This document shows positions 43,067 to 51,087 of a stretch of 64,000 nucleotides of DNA, piece by piece. The notes under the pieces were generated by a model, which was given only the letters and a program-made list of their open reading frames with translations, searched no databases and had not been told where the DNA came from. The translations under genes were made by a program, and so were the position numbers. The stretch is from the NCBI GenBank assembly GCA_035934555.1, contig DASYXT010000002.1, positions 124,001 to 188,000 of the forward strand, in the 5' to 3' direction. Within the stretch, counting starts at the first letter, position 1, and every line of letters begins with the position of its first letter. This DNA is from DASYXT01 sp035934555 (GTDB lineage: Bacteria; Verrucomicrobiota; Verrucomicrobiia; Limisphaerales; UBA8199).

Positions 43067-45322
43067 TTATTGATAGAGTGGCATCTTGAAGACCCGGCCA
43101 TTCGCATCGGTGAAGTTCACCCAGGACACAACCGTGCTTGGAGCGCTCGGCGCCACGGCGTTGGTCGGTCCCGTGAGGTTCAGGTTGGTAATCCCGCCTC
43201 CATTGCAAGTGGTCACACCGGCCGAGCTGATGGTGAACCAGTCTTTCGACGATGCGCCGGAATATATGCCAAAGTGGCTGTCCGTGTCCGAATAAAGCTC
43301 CCAATCTTGCCCGCTGGTGCTGATCAGGTCGAAAGTCGCGCTCGCCGCCTTAACACCAGCCCGGTTAAACAGCGTCTCTACTGAAGACCCGGTCACCCCA
43401 GTGGCCACCGTGCTCCAACTGGACCCGCTGTTCGCGCTATAGTACTCCGTAAGCTGCGGGAATACCACGCTCAGCGGCGCGCCAGACACCTGACACTCGC
43501 GAATCGGATTGCCAGACACATTATCTTCCATCTTCGAAGAGAACACCGTGATCGGCGAATTCGTTGCCGAGATGGTGTAGGCCGACCGGCCGCCGTGGAA
43601 GTTGCAGCCCATCACCAAAAGCTGGCACCCATTGGTCACAGTTATCAGCGGCTGCGTGGACTGCGCCGCACCAGTGCCATCTTCTTGCGCCTCACACCCC
43701 AACAAGTTCAGTCGGCCGGCACCTCCAATTACCGCGTGGTGGTTTGCCGTCGAGTAACCCCCGGGATACCCCAGGCCGCATGAGTCCAGCGTCAGATTCG
43801 CCTGCAGGCAGTTCCCACTCAAGACCACCGAATTGCTGTAGTCCAGGAAGAGCGAACAGCCCTGAAACTTCACGTTCTCGATGTAACTCTGCGCGTAGTC
43901 CGCTCCTAACACGCCACAAAATACATTGTCTCCGTTCTGCCATCCGACGCAGCCAATGAAATTCGCTTCTGCAATCGAATGAAGATAAAACCCCCTGCCG
44001 AAACCGACCACGCCCACGTGCTTCAAGACTGACGAGTTGATCGTACCGCCAAAGCCGACAAAGCAAATACCCGCCGTGCTGTAGTCATAGGTGTCACAGG
44101 TCACCATGAAATCTTGGAGCTGCTGGTGCTCGCCGGGTGAGTAAAACACCAGCCCGCGGCTGGCGACTCCCGTCAGGTTAAGCCGGCTGCGACAGTCCAT
44201 CGGCGCAGAGTACATGTTCCCTCCCGTCCCCTTGATTGAGACATTGGTCGCTACCAGCGTCGAAGTGAACTTGTAATAAGCCCCGCTGGCTGGCGGCAGG
44301 AAACAGACCATGTGATTTGTCGAGCCGTAATTGAGCCAGCTCTGCAGGGCGACCGTATCGTCCGTAACGCCGTCCCCCTTGGCCCCGAACTGCTGCGGGG
44401 TGCACACTGTCTCCAGACTCGGCGCCGACACCGGAACCTGGAATGACAGTATCTTGCTAGTCCTGCTATTCGTCAGCACTCCCACTGTGTAGTAACTGGT
44501 CCCATCATAACCCAGCCAAAGTACGTTGGTATTGCCTGTCAGCCGCTCAATCAACCACGGCTGGTTCCCGGCGTCATAGATGTCGATGTCCTTCGAGGAC
44601 CCGATCGGAATGGTGCTGACCACCCGGTTGGCATCGATGGTCATCCAAGTCGTGGTCTGCGCCTTGTTTTGGAACGTCGTCGAATCGGCATTAATCGTGT
44701 TGGCTATGTTCCCAACTCCGCTCCCCGCCACTTTGATGACCGATGCCCATGGTCGGTATCCAACCCCGTCCGCCCCGTAATATTGCAGGTACCATTCCGC
44801 CTGGGCATCCGTCAAAGACCCACCCGAGTACCACGGCTCCCATACCAGCCCGAGAGAGTAATCCAGCGTGTTCAACCGGCTCGACCCTCCGTTATAGCCA
44901 ATCCAATTGACCACATTGTTTCGCGCAATGCTGCTATTGGTATGGCTCTCCTGGCCGATGCCGAAGACCGAGTTTATCCCGTCCGCCGCCTTCTGCCGGA
45001 TTGTAACATCCCCCGCGATCGGTGGCGTATTCGTCACGTGACTGATCGGCCCGCTGACAGCTCCCGTGCCGGTCGGCAAAAAAGCCGAGTTCGAGTCCCA
45101 GAAATGCGGCGGCCAGATCACCTGCCCGTTGGTATCCGTTTTCACGGTCGCATACTCCGTCGGCATACTTGGCGGCATCAGCGCCCCGGTCCCCGGCGGA
45201 TTCGTGCTCGCAACCGTCCCCGGTACGGGCCGAATGCCTGGCGGATTCGTCGCGCCCATCAGCGCCAGCGCCAGACACGACACTACCGACCCCAGCAGCA
45301 GTATTCTAAATGTTCTCATCAT
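43067..45322 (-). CDS. tailspike-like protein with pectate-lyase-3 type beta-helix and an N-terminal export signal
   Basis: 751 residues. It begins with a signal-peptide-like segment (MMRTFRILLLGSVVSCLALA, then LMGA), then PPGIRPVPGT. A beta-helix starts at about residue 308 with the canonical FGAKGDGVTDDTVALQSWL, and runs to about 620, followed by a trimerisation-type C-terminal region (FDLISTSGQDWELYSDTDS). Phage spikes of this class bind or cleave host polysaccharide. A Sec-type signal on a virion protein and a place between tube and chaperone genes are both unusual. VVSC could be read as a lipobox, but hydrophobic residues follow the Cys, which speaks against it. Confidence 0.8.
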   Translation of the reverse strand: MMRTFRILLLGSVVSCLALALMGATNPPGIRPVPGTVASTNPPGTGALMPPSMPTEYATVKTDTNGQVIWPPHFWDSNSAFLPTGTGAVSGPISHVTNTPPIAGDVTIRQKAADGINSVFGIGQESHTNSSIARNNVVNWIGYNGGSSRLNTLDYSLGLVWEPWYSGGSLTDAQAEWYLQYYGADGVGYRPWASVIKVAGSGVGNIANTINADSTTFQNKAQTTTWMTIDANRVVSTIPIGSSKDIDIYDAGNQPWLIERLTGNTNVLWLGYDGTSYYTVGVLTNSRTSKILSFQVPVSAPSLETVCTPQQFGAKGDGVTDDTVALQSWLNYGSTNHMVCFLPPASGAYYKFTSTLVATNVSIKGTGGNMYSAPMDCRSRLNLTGVASRGLVFYSPGEHQQLQDFMVTCDTYDYSTAGICFVGFGGTINSSVLKHVGVVGFGRGFYLHSIAEANFIGCVGWQNGDNVFCGVLGADYAQSYIENVKFQGCSLFLDYSNSVVLSGNCLQANLTLDSCGLGYPGGYSTANHHAVIGGAGRLNLLGCEAQEDGTGAAQSTQPLITVTNGCQLLVMGCNFHGGRSAYTISATNSPITVFSSKMEDNVSGNPIRECQVSGAPLSVVFPQLTEYYSANSGSSWSTVATGVTGSSVETLFNRAGVKAASATFDLISTSGQDWELYSDTDSHFGIYSGASSKDWFTISSAGVTTCNGGGITNLNLTGPTNAVAPSAPSTVVSWVNFTDANGRVFKMPLYQ

Positions 45323-45362
45323 GGTCCCTTTCTCTCCGCAATCTGCTATTTATCGGCTCGGT

Positions 45363-45533
45363 TTAGTTTTTGGCTGCTCCCGTCGGCGGCACAGGAGGCG
45401 GCGCCGGCACCTTCCGTTTCACGCTGGCCGGATCCACCTGCTTCACCAAGGGCTGGCCGACGCCTGGCACCTTGCGGATGCCTGGCGGCTTTTTCGTCAA
45501 CGGCGTCTGGCCCACTTTGTTCGCGTCACTCAT
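45363..45533 (-). CDS. small proline-rich tail-cluster protein with PPGIRKVPG motif
   Basis: 56 residues from ATG 45533 (MSDANKVGQTPLTKK), then PPGIRKVPGVGQP, a basic stretch, and PAPPPVPPTGAAKN. No fold is recognised; it looks disordered. An in-frame start at 45578 would add 15 basic residues. The PPG-I-R-x-V-PG text matches motifs in the tailspike (43067) and the gpG-like fusion (46638), suggesting a shared binding role. Confidence 0.6.
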   Translation of the reverse strand: MSDANKVGQTPLTKKPPGIRKVPGVGQPLVKQVDPASVKRKVPAPPPVPPTGAAKN

Positions 45534-45585
45534 AGGTTTGTTAGATCGTAGTTTGTTCTCTCTGCGTTTCTCTGCCACACTGCCT

Positions 45586-46149
45586 TTACTCGGCCGGCGG
45601 GGTCCCCATGGCCATCGTGCTCAGCCCCGAATAAAGCAGCGTCGCCTTGAACTCCGGCGCAATCAGGTTGCCGCCTCCGCCCTTCATGCCGCCCGTCACC
45701 TTGAGCTGCACGTAGAGGTCCGCCGCCAGTACCAGCGCGTCCTGTTCGCTGTACCGTTGGATTTTGAGCCAGCCGTCCCGCGGCACACCGCTCAACGGAT
45801 CGAACTGGAAACTGTCCTGGTCCAGCTTCTCGGCCGTCCGGTAGAAAAGCTCAATCGCCAGCGGCGTGAGCTGCGAGCTCGTCAGCTTGATGCCCAAGCC
45901 TTGTTTTGTGGTGATAACTCGCTTCTTGACCAGGTGGCCCGGCACGGGCGTCCAGACCGCCTTCTCCTCTTCGTCTTCGATGGTGTCCTCCCAATCGTCG
46001 ATGGTCCCGAGTTCAATCCAGCCCAGGTCATCAGCATCGGGCAATGCCGCGTCGGAAGCGTTTCCGCCCGGTTCCGGAAGTATGAATGCGTCGCCTCTGC
46101 GGAAAAACCACGCGTGCGACCCAACTGCCATTTCTGTCGTGATTAACAT
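45586..46149 (-). CDS. major tail tube protein
   Basis: 187 residues: MLITTEMAVGSHAWFFRRGD, then LGTIDDWEDTIEDEEEKAVW and AADLYVQLKVTGGMKGGGG. Size, beta-rich text and location between tail terminator and chaperone genes fit a siphovirus tail tube protein. In this position D3112-like phages have the tube gene. Direct family similarity is not obvious by eye, so the call is partly positional. Confidence 0.68.
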   Translation of the reverse strand: MLITTEMAVGSHAWFFRRGDAFILPEPGGNASDAALPDADDLGWIELGTIDDWEDTIEDEEEKAVWTPVPGHLVKKRVITTKQGLGIKLTSSQLTPLAIELFYRTAEKLDQDSFQFDPLSGVPRDGWLKIQRYSEQDALVLAADLYVQLKVTGGMKGGGGNLIAPEFKATLLYSGLSTMAMGTPPAE

Positions 46150-46191
46150 ATTTGCCTTTTCGGTTTTGGTTTTGGTTCTTGCCCCGCGGCC

Positions 46192-46641
46192 TTACGGCCC
46201 AGTCGGGTGCACAATCATTTGGCTCCCAATCGTGAGAGAATAAATTTGCCGTTTTTTGTCCGGGACCGACCCGCCCCGCAGCACTGCCAGAGGCTGAAAG
46301 CCGCTAACCCGAAACCCCTGCAGCCGCGCAATTACTTCCGCCGTCACCTCCGTGCACGTCGGCTTTCCATCACCGCGCCAAAGCGTCGGCACCTCGCCGA
46401 CCGCCAAATCGCTCTGCACCTTCATATTGGCGACAGTCTTTTCCGCGGTCGTGTTGTCCAACTCCGGCGTCCCAATCAAAATCATCATTCCGACCTCGCC
46501 CAGCGCCTTACTGATCTGCGTCTCCAGTTCCAGCGCGTCCTCGGTCAAAATCACCACGTCATTCAGCACGTAGCCCGGTTGCCCCTGCTTCTCCTGCAGC
46601 CGGGCTTGAATTGCGGCCGCATATAATCCGAGGTTGCTCAT
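46192..46641 (-). CDS. tail terminator / minor tail protein (Mu gp37-position)
   Basis: 149 residues: MSNLGLYAAAIQARLQEKQG, LEGTQISKALGE-like helix (here ELETQISKALGEVGMMILIG), WRGDGKPTCTEVTAEVIARL and a closing strand IGSQMIVHPTGP. Length and the alpha-beta layout fit tail terminator proteins that cap the tube at the head side. Its start overlaps the stop of the gpG-like gene by 4 nt. Positional call. Confidence 0.58.
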   Translation of the reverse strand: MSNLGLYAAAIQARLQEKQGQPGYVLNDVVILTEDALELETQISKALGEVGMMILIGTPELDNTTAEKTVANMKVQSDLAVGEVPTLWRGDGKPTCTEVTAEVIARLQGFRVSGFQPLAVLRGGSVPDKKRQIYSLTIGSQMIVHPTGP

Positions 46642-47786
46642 TGCTCCGGTGGCGTGTAGTTGACCTCGTTAGAGTAAACACTCTCGAGGCCGTTAGTGCT
46701 GAGCGACGTCGCTGCAAAATAGTACCGCGCCCCCCTCAATAGATTGGTGACGACCCCGTTGGTGACATACCCAACCGACACCATGTTGGTGTAGGTGCCG
46801 CTGGCGGGGCCGTAATAAATATTGTAGCCGCCGACACCCGACCCCGCCGAATGGTTCCACCCCAGCATCACACTTGCCGGCCCGCTGTTCGTAATCGGCG
46901 GTGGCGGATTGGTGATGGGGGGAGGTGGGGGTGGAGGTGGGGGCGGATTGGTCAGCGGCGCCGGCGGCCTCCAACCAGTTGCCACCGGTTTAACCCCCGG
47001 CACATTCGTCGTCGGCTTTTGCCATACCTGGTCAGGTCTCACCGGCGGCTCAGCAATCGGCAGATTAGTGCTGGTCCCTGGCAATTCCCGCGTTCCTGGC
47101 GGCCGATGGCTCGCCGCCCTCGCGCTCAGCACCCCAAATATCATCACCAGCGCCGCCGCGGCCGTCGCTAACTTCCGCGCCACAAAACTCCCGACCGCCT
47201 CCCCGACCGCCGCGCCAAATTCCTGCTCGCTCGGCATCACGTCCGGCTCCGGCTCCTGCTCGACCTCCGTCTTTAACCAGTACATTACCAGCCCGCCGGT
47301 TTGCCGCGTTTTAAACCCGCCTTGCGCTCGCGTTAAAACCGTTTGCAGCGCCTGCACCAGCATCCCGCCGGTCTTCGTCTTTTCGAACACCAGGTCGTGA
47401 AACTCCCCCGGCCGACGCCCGTATGCTTCCGCCCGCGCCGGAATGGCCAAGTACTTCGTCGCGCTTCCCGTCGCGCTCGAAGTCCCCGCCCCGGCCCGAA
47501 TCGTTCCGCCCAGCCAGCGTTGCGCCAGGCCCACGTGATTCACGACCACCGAGGCAAGTCCGCCGCTCACCGCCGGATTCTGCACTGACCGCGCACCGTC
47601 CGCGAAAAAGTGTGTCCGCCGGCCGCCCATCGCATTCGCGTGGCTGCCGTCCAGGTCGAACAAATGTTGCCGCAACAAATTTGCCGCCGCGCGGCCGCCG
47701 ACAATCGCAATGTCATTGGCCTTGATGGTCCGCAGCGCCGCCACCTGGTCCTGGGTCTCTTGCGTGGAAAGCTTGAAGGCAATCAT
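46638..47786 (-). CDS. gpG-like virion morphogenesis protein fused to membrane segment, PPG motif, proline linker and FN3 domain
   Basis: 382 residues. Residues 1-165 resemble Mu gpG/virion morphogenesis proteins (RAAANLLRQHLFDLDG, then VGLAQRWLGGTI and YLAIPARAEAYGRRPGEF). Then follow an acidic segment, a hydrophobic export-like span (KLATAAAALVMIFGVLSARA, about 205-225), HRPPGTRELPGT, a long proline-rich linker with a run of ten prolines, and a C-terminal fibronectin type III domain (SVMLGWNHSAGSGVGGYNIY...YYFAATSLS). An internal methionine (LVMIFGV) could start a separate exported FN3 protein. The frame is continuous, so it is a real fusion or two nested products. Confidence 0.72.
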   Translation of the reverse strand: MIAFKLSTQETQDQVAALRTIKANDIAIVGGRAAANLLRQHLFDLDGSHANAMGGRRTHFFADGARSVQNPAVSGGLASVVVNHVGLAQRWLGGTIRAGAGTSSATGSATKYLAIPARAEAYGRRPGEFHDLVFEKTKTGGMLVQALQTVLTRAQGGFKTRQTGGLVMYWLKTEVEQEPEPDVMPSEQEFGAAVGEAVGSFVARKLATAAAALVMIFGVLSARAASHRPPGTRELPGTSTNLPIAEPPVRPDQVWQKPTTNVPGVKPVATGWRPPAPLTNPPPPPPPPPPITNPPPPITNSGPASVMLGWNHSAGSGVGGYNIYYGPASGTYTNMVSVGYVTNGVVTNLLRGARYYFAATSLSTNGLESVYSNEVNYTPPEQ

Positions 47787-48595
47787 GCGGCCTCCTCCAT
47801 CGGCAGTTGGTCCAGACTCATTGACTGCACCGTCTCACCTGGCCGAATGAGCCCGATCTCCTCCATGAATGGCCGCTCCACGTCGCGCACGTCCATGCCC
47901 GATTGAAACGCAAACGGCGGCCAGGGATTTCCAAGCGCATCGGGGAAGAGCGCCGGCGAGCCGAGCTTCGACCAAATCGCGTGGTTCTTCAGCGCAATGA
48001 GCCGCCCCTCGGGCGTTACCGTCCAACCGGTCCCAATCGGGTCGCCTGTCTGCTCGCCTGCCAGCCTCCAGCGGAAAAGCCAATCCCGCGGTTCCTTCCG
48101 CGCCATTGCCCGAAACAGTTCCTGCCCTGGCCACTGGTCCAACACCGCCGGCTCTTGCCCTTGGACCCACCACGCCTCGCCTTGGGCAATTTGCTTGTTC
48201 GTTTCGAGCACCAGGTTGATCCGCCCGTCGCTCGACAAATCCTTAATCGTGCGCCGCTCCTCCACGCTCGGCTGATACCCGAGTTTCTGGAGCAACTCCT
48301 TTGCGCGCTCTCGCGCCTTCGCCAGGTCCCGGCCGACAGTCACAAACCCCTCGGGATTTAGCTTCGTCATCCGGTCCCGCGCCACTCCCACAAACGGCGC
48401 CAGCATCAACTCCACGTCGCCCTTGTATTGCTGCAGCAAATCTTCCAGCAGCGTCTGCGCGCTGAAAAACGACTGACGCGCCCAACTCGCCCCGAGTTGC
48501 TGCAGCGCCGCCGTGCCCAACGGCGTCGGCACAATATCTTTCCGCGCCAGGCTCGCCAGCGCCTGGTAGGGTGGAACTGGAGCAGTCAGCAACAT
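47783..48595 (-). CDS. Mu gpF-like minor head protein
   Basis: 270 residues. The helical N-terminal half (LEDLLQQYKGDVELMLAPF...) and a C-terminal part with IWSKLGSPALFPDALGNPWPPFAFQSGMDVRDV, the usual ending region of Mu F/SPP1 gp7-type head morphogenesis proteins. Such proteins sit inside the head near the portal. In Mu the gene follows the portal directly; here it comes after the capsid genes. It overlaps neighbours on both sides, by 4 nt and 1 nt. Confidence 0.75.
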   Translation of the reverse strand: MLLTAPVPPYQALASLARKDIVPTPLGTAALQQLGASWARQSFFSAQTLLEDLLQQYKGDVELMLAPFVGVARDRMTKLNPEGFVTVGRDLAKARERAKELLQKLGYQPSVEERRTIKDLSSDGRINLVLETNKQIAQGEAWWVQGQEPAVLDQWPGQELFRAMARKEPRDWLFRWRLAGEQTGDPIGTGWTVTPEGRLIALKNHAIWSKLGSPALFPDALGNPWPPFAFQSGMDVRDVERPFMEEIGLIRPGETVQSMSLDQLPMEEAA

Positions 48596-49050
48596 CAGAC
48601 TCCATCCTCCTGGCAGCGTCCGGCCCGGTGATGCCGTTCACCAAAACTCGGACTCGGCGCCGCAACTTTCTCCGTGCTCACATCCGCGTCTGCCGGCTGC
48701 TCGATGGCGATATTGCACGCCGCCGCGTCGCGCAGATTCCGCTCCGCCCCATCCGCGTCCTTGGCCCGCTGGTCCGCCGGATCAATCATGATCCCGCCAG
48801 GCCGCGTCATGATGGCCACCACGCACAGCGCCAGCGCGTCCCCGAGCAGCTCATCAGGGATTGTCCCCGCCGGCCCCAGGCGATTCTTCGTGCATGCAGC
48901 GACCCGTGACCGCACTTTACGCGTCACCTGGTCGAACACTTCCTGCACCGGGTCCGCCTGCTCGGCCGCAAGCGCCGCCGCCCGCAGCTTGTCGAGTTCC
49001 TTACCCGACATCCGCGTCAGCAGGTGCTGTTCTGTCAGTGCAATCCACAT
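48595..49050 (-). CDS. gp36-like (DUF1320-type) head-tail connector protein
   Basis: 151 residues. The start MWIALTEQHLLTRMSGKELDKLRAAAL, then VFDQVTRKVRSRVAACTKNR and GTIPDELLGDALALCVVAIM, match the Mu gp36/DUF1320 pattern of head-tail connectors (usual text LTxxxLxxRL..E...L). The C-terminal 50 residues are polar and less conserved. Its place beyond the capsid gene agrees with the Mu order. Confidence 0.7.
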   Translation of the reverse strand: MWIALTEQHLLTRMSGKELDKLRAAALAAEQADPVQEVFDQVTRKVRSRVAACTKNRLGPAGTIPDELLGDALALCVVAIMTRPGGIMIDPADQRAKDADGAERNLRDAAACNIAIEQPADADVSTEKVAAPSPSFGERHHRAGRCQEDGV

Positions 49051-49128
49051 TTTGTCTCGTTTGGAAAAGGGGCGGCGGCTAATCCCCCCGGAAATCCGCC
49101 GCCCCAGGGCATCCTGGCGGGTCAGGGC

Positions 49129-49617
49129 TCAGGAAGAATTGGGTCGGCTAATCAACAACGCCTTATTGGTGAGGTACACCGACCCCGCGGCCGAATTAGA
49201 CCAGGTGCTGAAGTTTAAGAACCGGTAGCCGGTCAACTGCGCCGCGCTCCAATTCGTATTTACCACCTGGTCCGTTGTGCCGTTGGGCGTCAACGTCAGC
49301 ATGGCAAATGGCGCGGTGGACGAATTCGTCCCATCGACCGACGAATACACCCAGACGTAGCCAGGCGCCGTGCCGGAGTTGGCGTTAAACTTCGCCGATA
49401 CCGCCATTCCCCGGCCTTGCCAGACTGGCACGAAGTTCGCCCCCGTCGTCGCCGCCGCCGATCCTGTCACCGTCGGGGGCGTGTTGGTACCGAGCGTGAG
49501 CGTGGTGTTCTCGACCTGGGCCTTCGCCGGCATAACCAGCATGGCCAGGACTGCGGCGACCATCGCCATGATGAGCAGGTCCAGCAACCTGTACCCGCTT
49601 TGCAATTTTGTGTTCAT
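49129..49617 (-). CDS. virion-cluster protein with a type IV pseudopilin-like N-terminus
   Basis: 162 residues. The N-terminus MNTKLQSG/YRLLDLLIMAMVAAVLAM...PA aligns without gaps with the host pseudopilin segment G/FTLIELLVVIAIIAILAAM..PA: the cleavage glycine, an acidic residue at mature position 5 (Asp instead of Glu), a 20-residue hydrophobic helix and the closing PA all coincide. The rest is a beta-rich domain rich in Thr, Asn and Ser (VPVWQGRGMAVSAKF, VWVYSSVDGT, WSAAQLTGYRFLNFST). It lies between the capsid and gp36-like genes in the same operon. It could be a membrane-anchored or prepilin-peptidase-processed phage protein, or a capsid fibre whose anchor evolved from a host pilin. No known family recognised. 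Confidence 0.65.
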   Translation of the reverse strand: MNTKLQSGYRLLDLLIMAMVAAVLAMLVMPAKAQVENTTLTLGTNTPPTVTGSAAATTGANFVPVWQGRGMAVSAKFNANSGTAPGYVWVYSSVDGTNSSTAPFAMLTLTPNGTTDQVVNTNWSAAQLTGYRFLNFSTWSNSAAGSVYLTNKALLISRPNSS

Positions 49618-49665
49618 AGTTTCGCTTTCGTTTAAACGTCGTTTACAACGTGGGTTCGGTTCGGC

Positions 49666-50604
49666 CTACGTGATCTTCAGCCGTTTGGCCGCGATGGTGC
49701 TGGTCTGCTTGATGTCTTCCGACCAGTCGATGAAGTGGCCGTCATACAGCCCGTTCGGCGACACCCAGCTCCGGACCGCCTGCACTCCGCCCGGCCCCGC
49801 GGTGAACGTCTTGAACGCGCTCGGGTCGTACTGCGTCGGGTTCGGCAGGCTGTAGGTCAGCAACACCACGTCGCTCATCAGCCTGGCCTTAGCTACCGCC
49901 TGGCCCAGAGCCGCCGGGTTGTAGCTAATCGAGTACACCTTGGCGTCCACCGGCACCGCGAGCAGCCCGTTGAGCTGCTCGAGGGTGATGCCGCCAACCT
50001 GCACGCCCTGGCACCGCTTGATGACCAGCGGATGATTCCGCAAGGTCCGCCATGTGCTCAGGCTGAACGTCAGCCTTAGCCCCTCGATGCTGCCAACCGC
50101 CGTCGCCAGCGTGTCGATCACTTGGTCGAGTTGCGCAACGGGATCAATGTCCGGAGCGCTCCAACCGCCCAGCTTATCTTCCGCCGGGACCGCCGCGACC
50201 ACCGCGTCCACCGTCTTTTTGACGTGGCTCAGCGCCGTGAGGTTGAGCAACGCGCGAATCTTGCCCTGGTCGAGCAACTGCTGCGCGAGCGAGTTATCCG
50301 AGCCCGCCTGGCGGCGCTCTTCCTCGTCAATCGTCACTTCCAACGCTTGCGGCTTCGTGTTGTAGAACGCGTCGGCGGCGCTGAATTCAATGCGCGTCGG
50401 GTCGCCGCCCATTGCCCGCGCCGTGTTATAGACCTGGAACGAATTCTGGTCATTGAACTGCTTGTACTGGCCCGCCGTTCCAGGGACCTGGACCGTCGGC
50501 GCCAAACGCTCCGCCAACTCGATGACGCTCCCCAAGTCATTCATGTGACCCTGGGCGTACGCCGTCAGTTGGTAATTCAGTGTTGCTGTGCCTGCTCTGC
50601 TCAT
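49666..50604 (-). CDS. major capsid protein
   Basis: 312 residues: MSRAGTATLNYQLTAYAQGH, EVTIDEEERRQAGSDNSLAQ, SHVKKTVDAVVAAVPAEDK, and LSTWRTLRNHPLVIKRCQG, then AKVYSISYNPAALGQ and VVLLTYSLPNPTQYDPSAFKTF. The layout fits HK97-fold capsid proteins that pair with a DUF2190 cement protein and a gpI-type protease, as in Mu- and D3112-like phages. It lies directly downstream of the DUF2190-type gene. Confidence 0.82.
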   Translation of the reverse strand: MSRAGTATLNYQLTAYAQGHMNDLGSVIELAERLAPTVQVPGTAGQYKQFNDQNSFQVYNTARAMGGDPTRIEFSAADAFYNTKPQALEVTIDEEERRQAGSDNSLAQQLLDQGKIRALLNLTALSHVKKTVDAVVAAVPAEDKLGGWSAPDIDPVAQLDQVIDTLATAVGSIEGLRLTFSLSTWRTLRNHPLVIKRCQGVQVGGITLEQLNGLLAVPVDAKVYSISYNPAALGQAVAKARLMSDVVLLTYSLPNPTQYDPSAFKTFTAGPGGVQAVRSWVSPNGLYDGHFIDWSEDIKQTSTIAAKRLKIT

Positions 50605-50653
50605 TTGGTTTCTTTCGTTGAGAGTTGCTGTTTAGTTTTCTGGCGACTGCCCG

Positions 50654-51043
50654 CTAGGGCCGAATTTGCGGCGAGACCGTCTGGCAAAGGAACAGGTCGC
50701 CGGCAGCCGCGGCCTCCAGCGCCACGCCCACGACCACCCGCGCCGTTCCCGGCCCTTCGTCGGTCACCACCGTGCCGTCCACGGCCTGCTCGACGTTGGC
50801 GTACTTGGCGATGGCACCCCCGGCTTTCAGCCGCACGGGCGGCATCGCCCCCAAGATACCAATGCTGCTCGGCGCTCCGTCGTCGGCGCCCTCGAGTACC
50901 ACGCCGAATGCCGGCACAGTCTTCGAATCGTTCAACGCGGGCGCGCCCGCGTTGGCTTTGACGAGGTAGCCTTCCTTGTTGCGGAAATCCACGGCGTCGT
51001 CCCCGACCACCGCGTTTCCTTTTGCAAATAATGATCCACTCAT
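50654..51043 (-). CDS. DUF2190-type capsid cement (decoration) protein
   Basis: 129 residues with the usual short beta-barrel text: MSGSLFAKGNAVVGDDAVDF, APALNDSKTVPAFGVVLEGADDG, LKAGGAIAKYANVEQAVDGT and ARVVVGVALEAAAAGDLFLC. DUF2190 proteins bind the outside of the capsid and stabilise it. It lies between protease/scaffold and capsid genes, which is the common order. Confidence 0.8.
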   Translation of the reverse strand: MSGSLFAKGNAVVGDDAVDFRNKEGYLVKANAGAPALNDSKTVPAFGVVLEGADDGAPSSIGILGAMPPVRLKAGGAIAKYANVEQAVDGTVVTDEGPGTARVVVGVALEAAAAGDLFLCQTVSPQIRP

Positions 51044-51087
51044 TTGTTTTTGATTTTGGTGTTTACTTCGCTTCGTTGGTTTGGCGG

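Noticed and set aside
43067..43150. Lipoprotein reading of the tailspike N-terminus (VVSC)
   Set aside because: The residues after the cysteine remain hydrophobic (LALALMG), so ordinary signal-peptide cleavage after LMGA is more likely.
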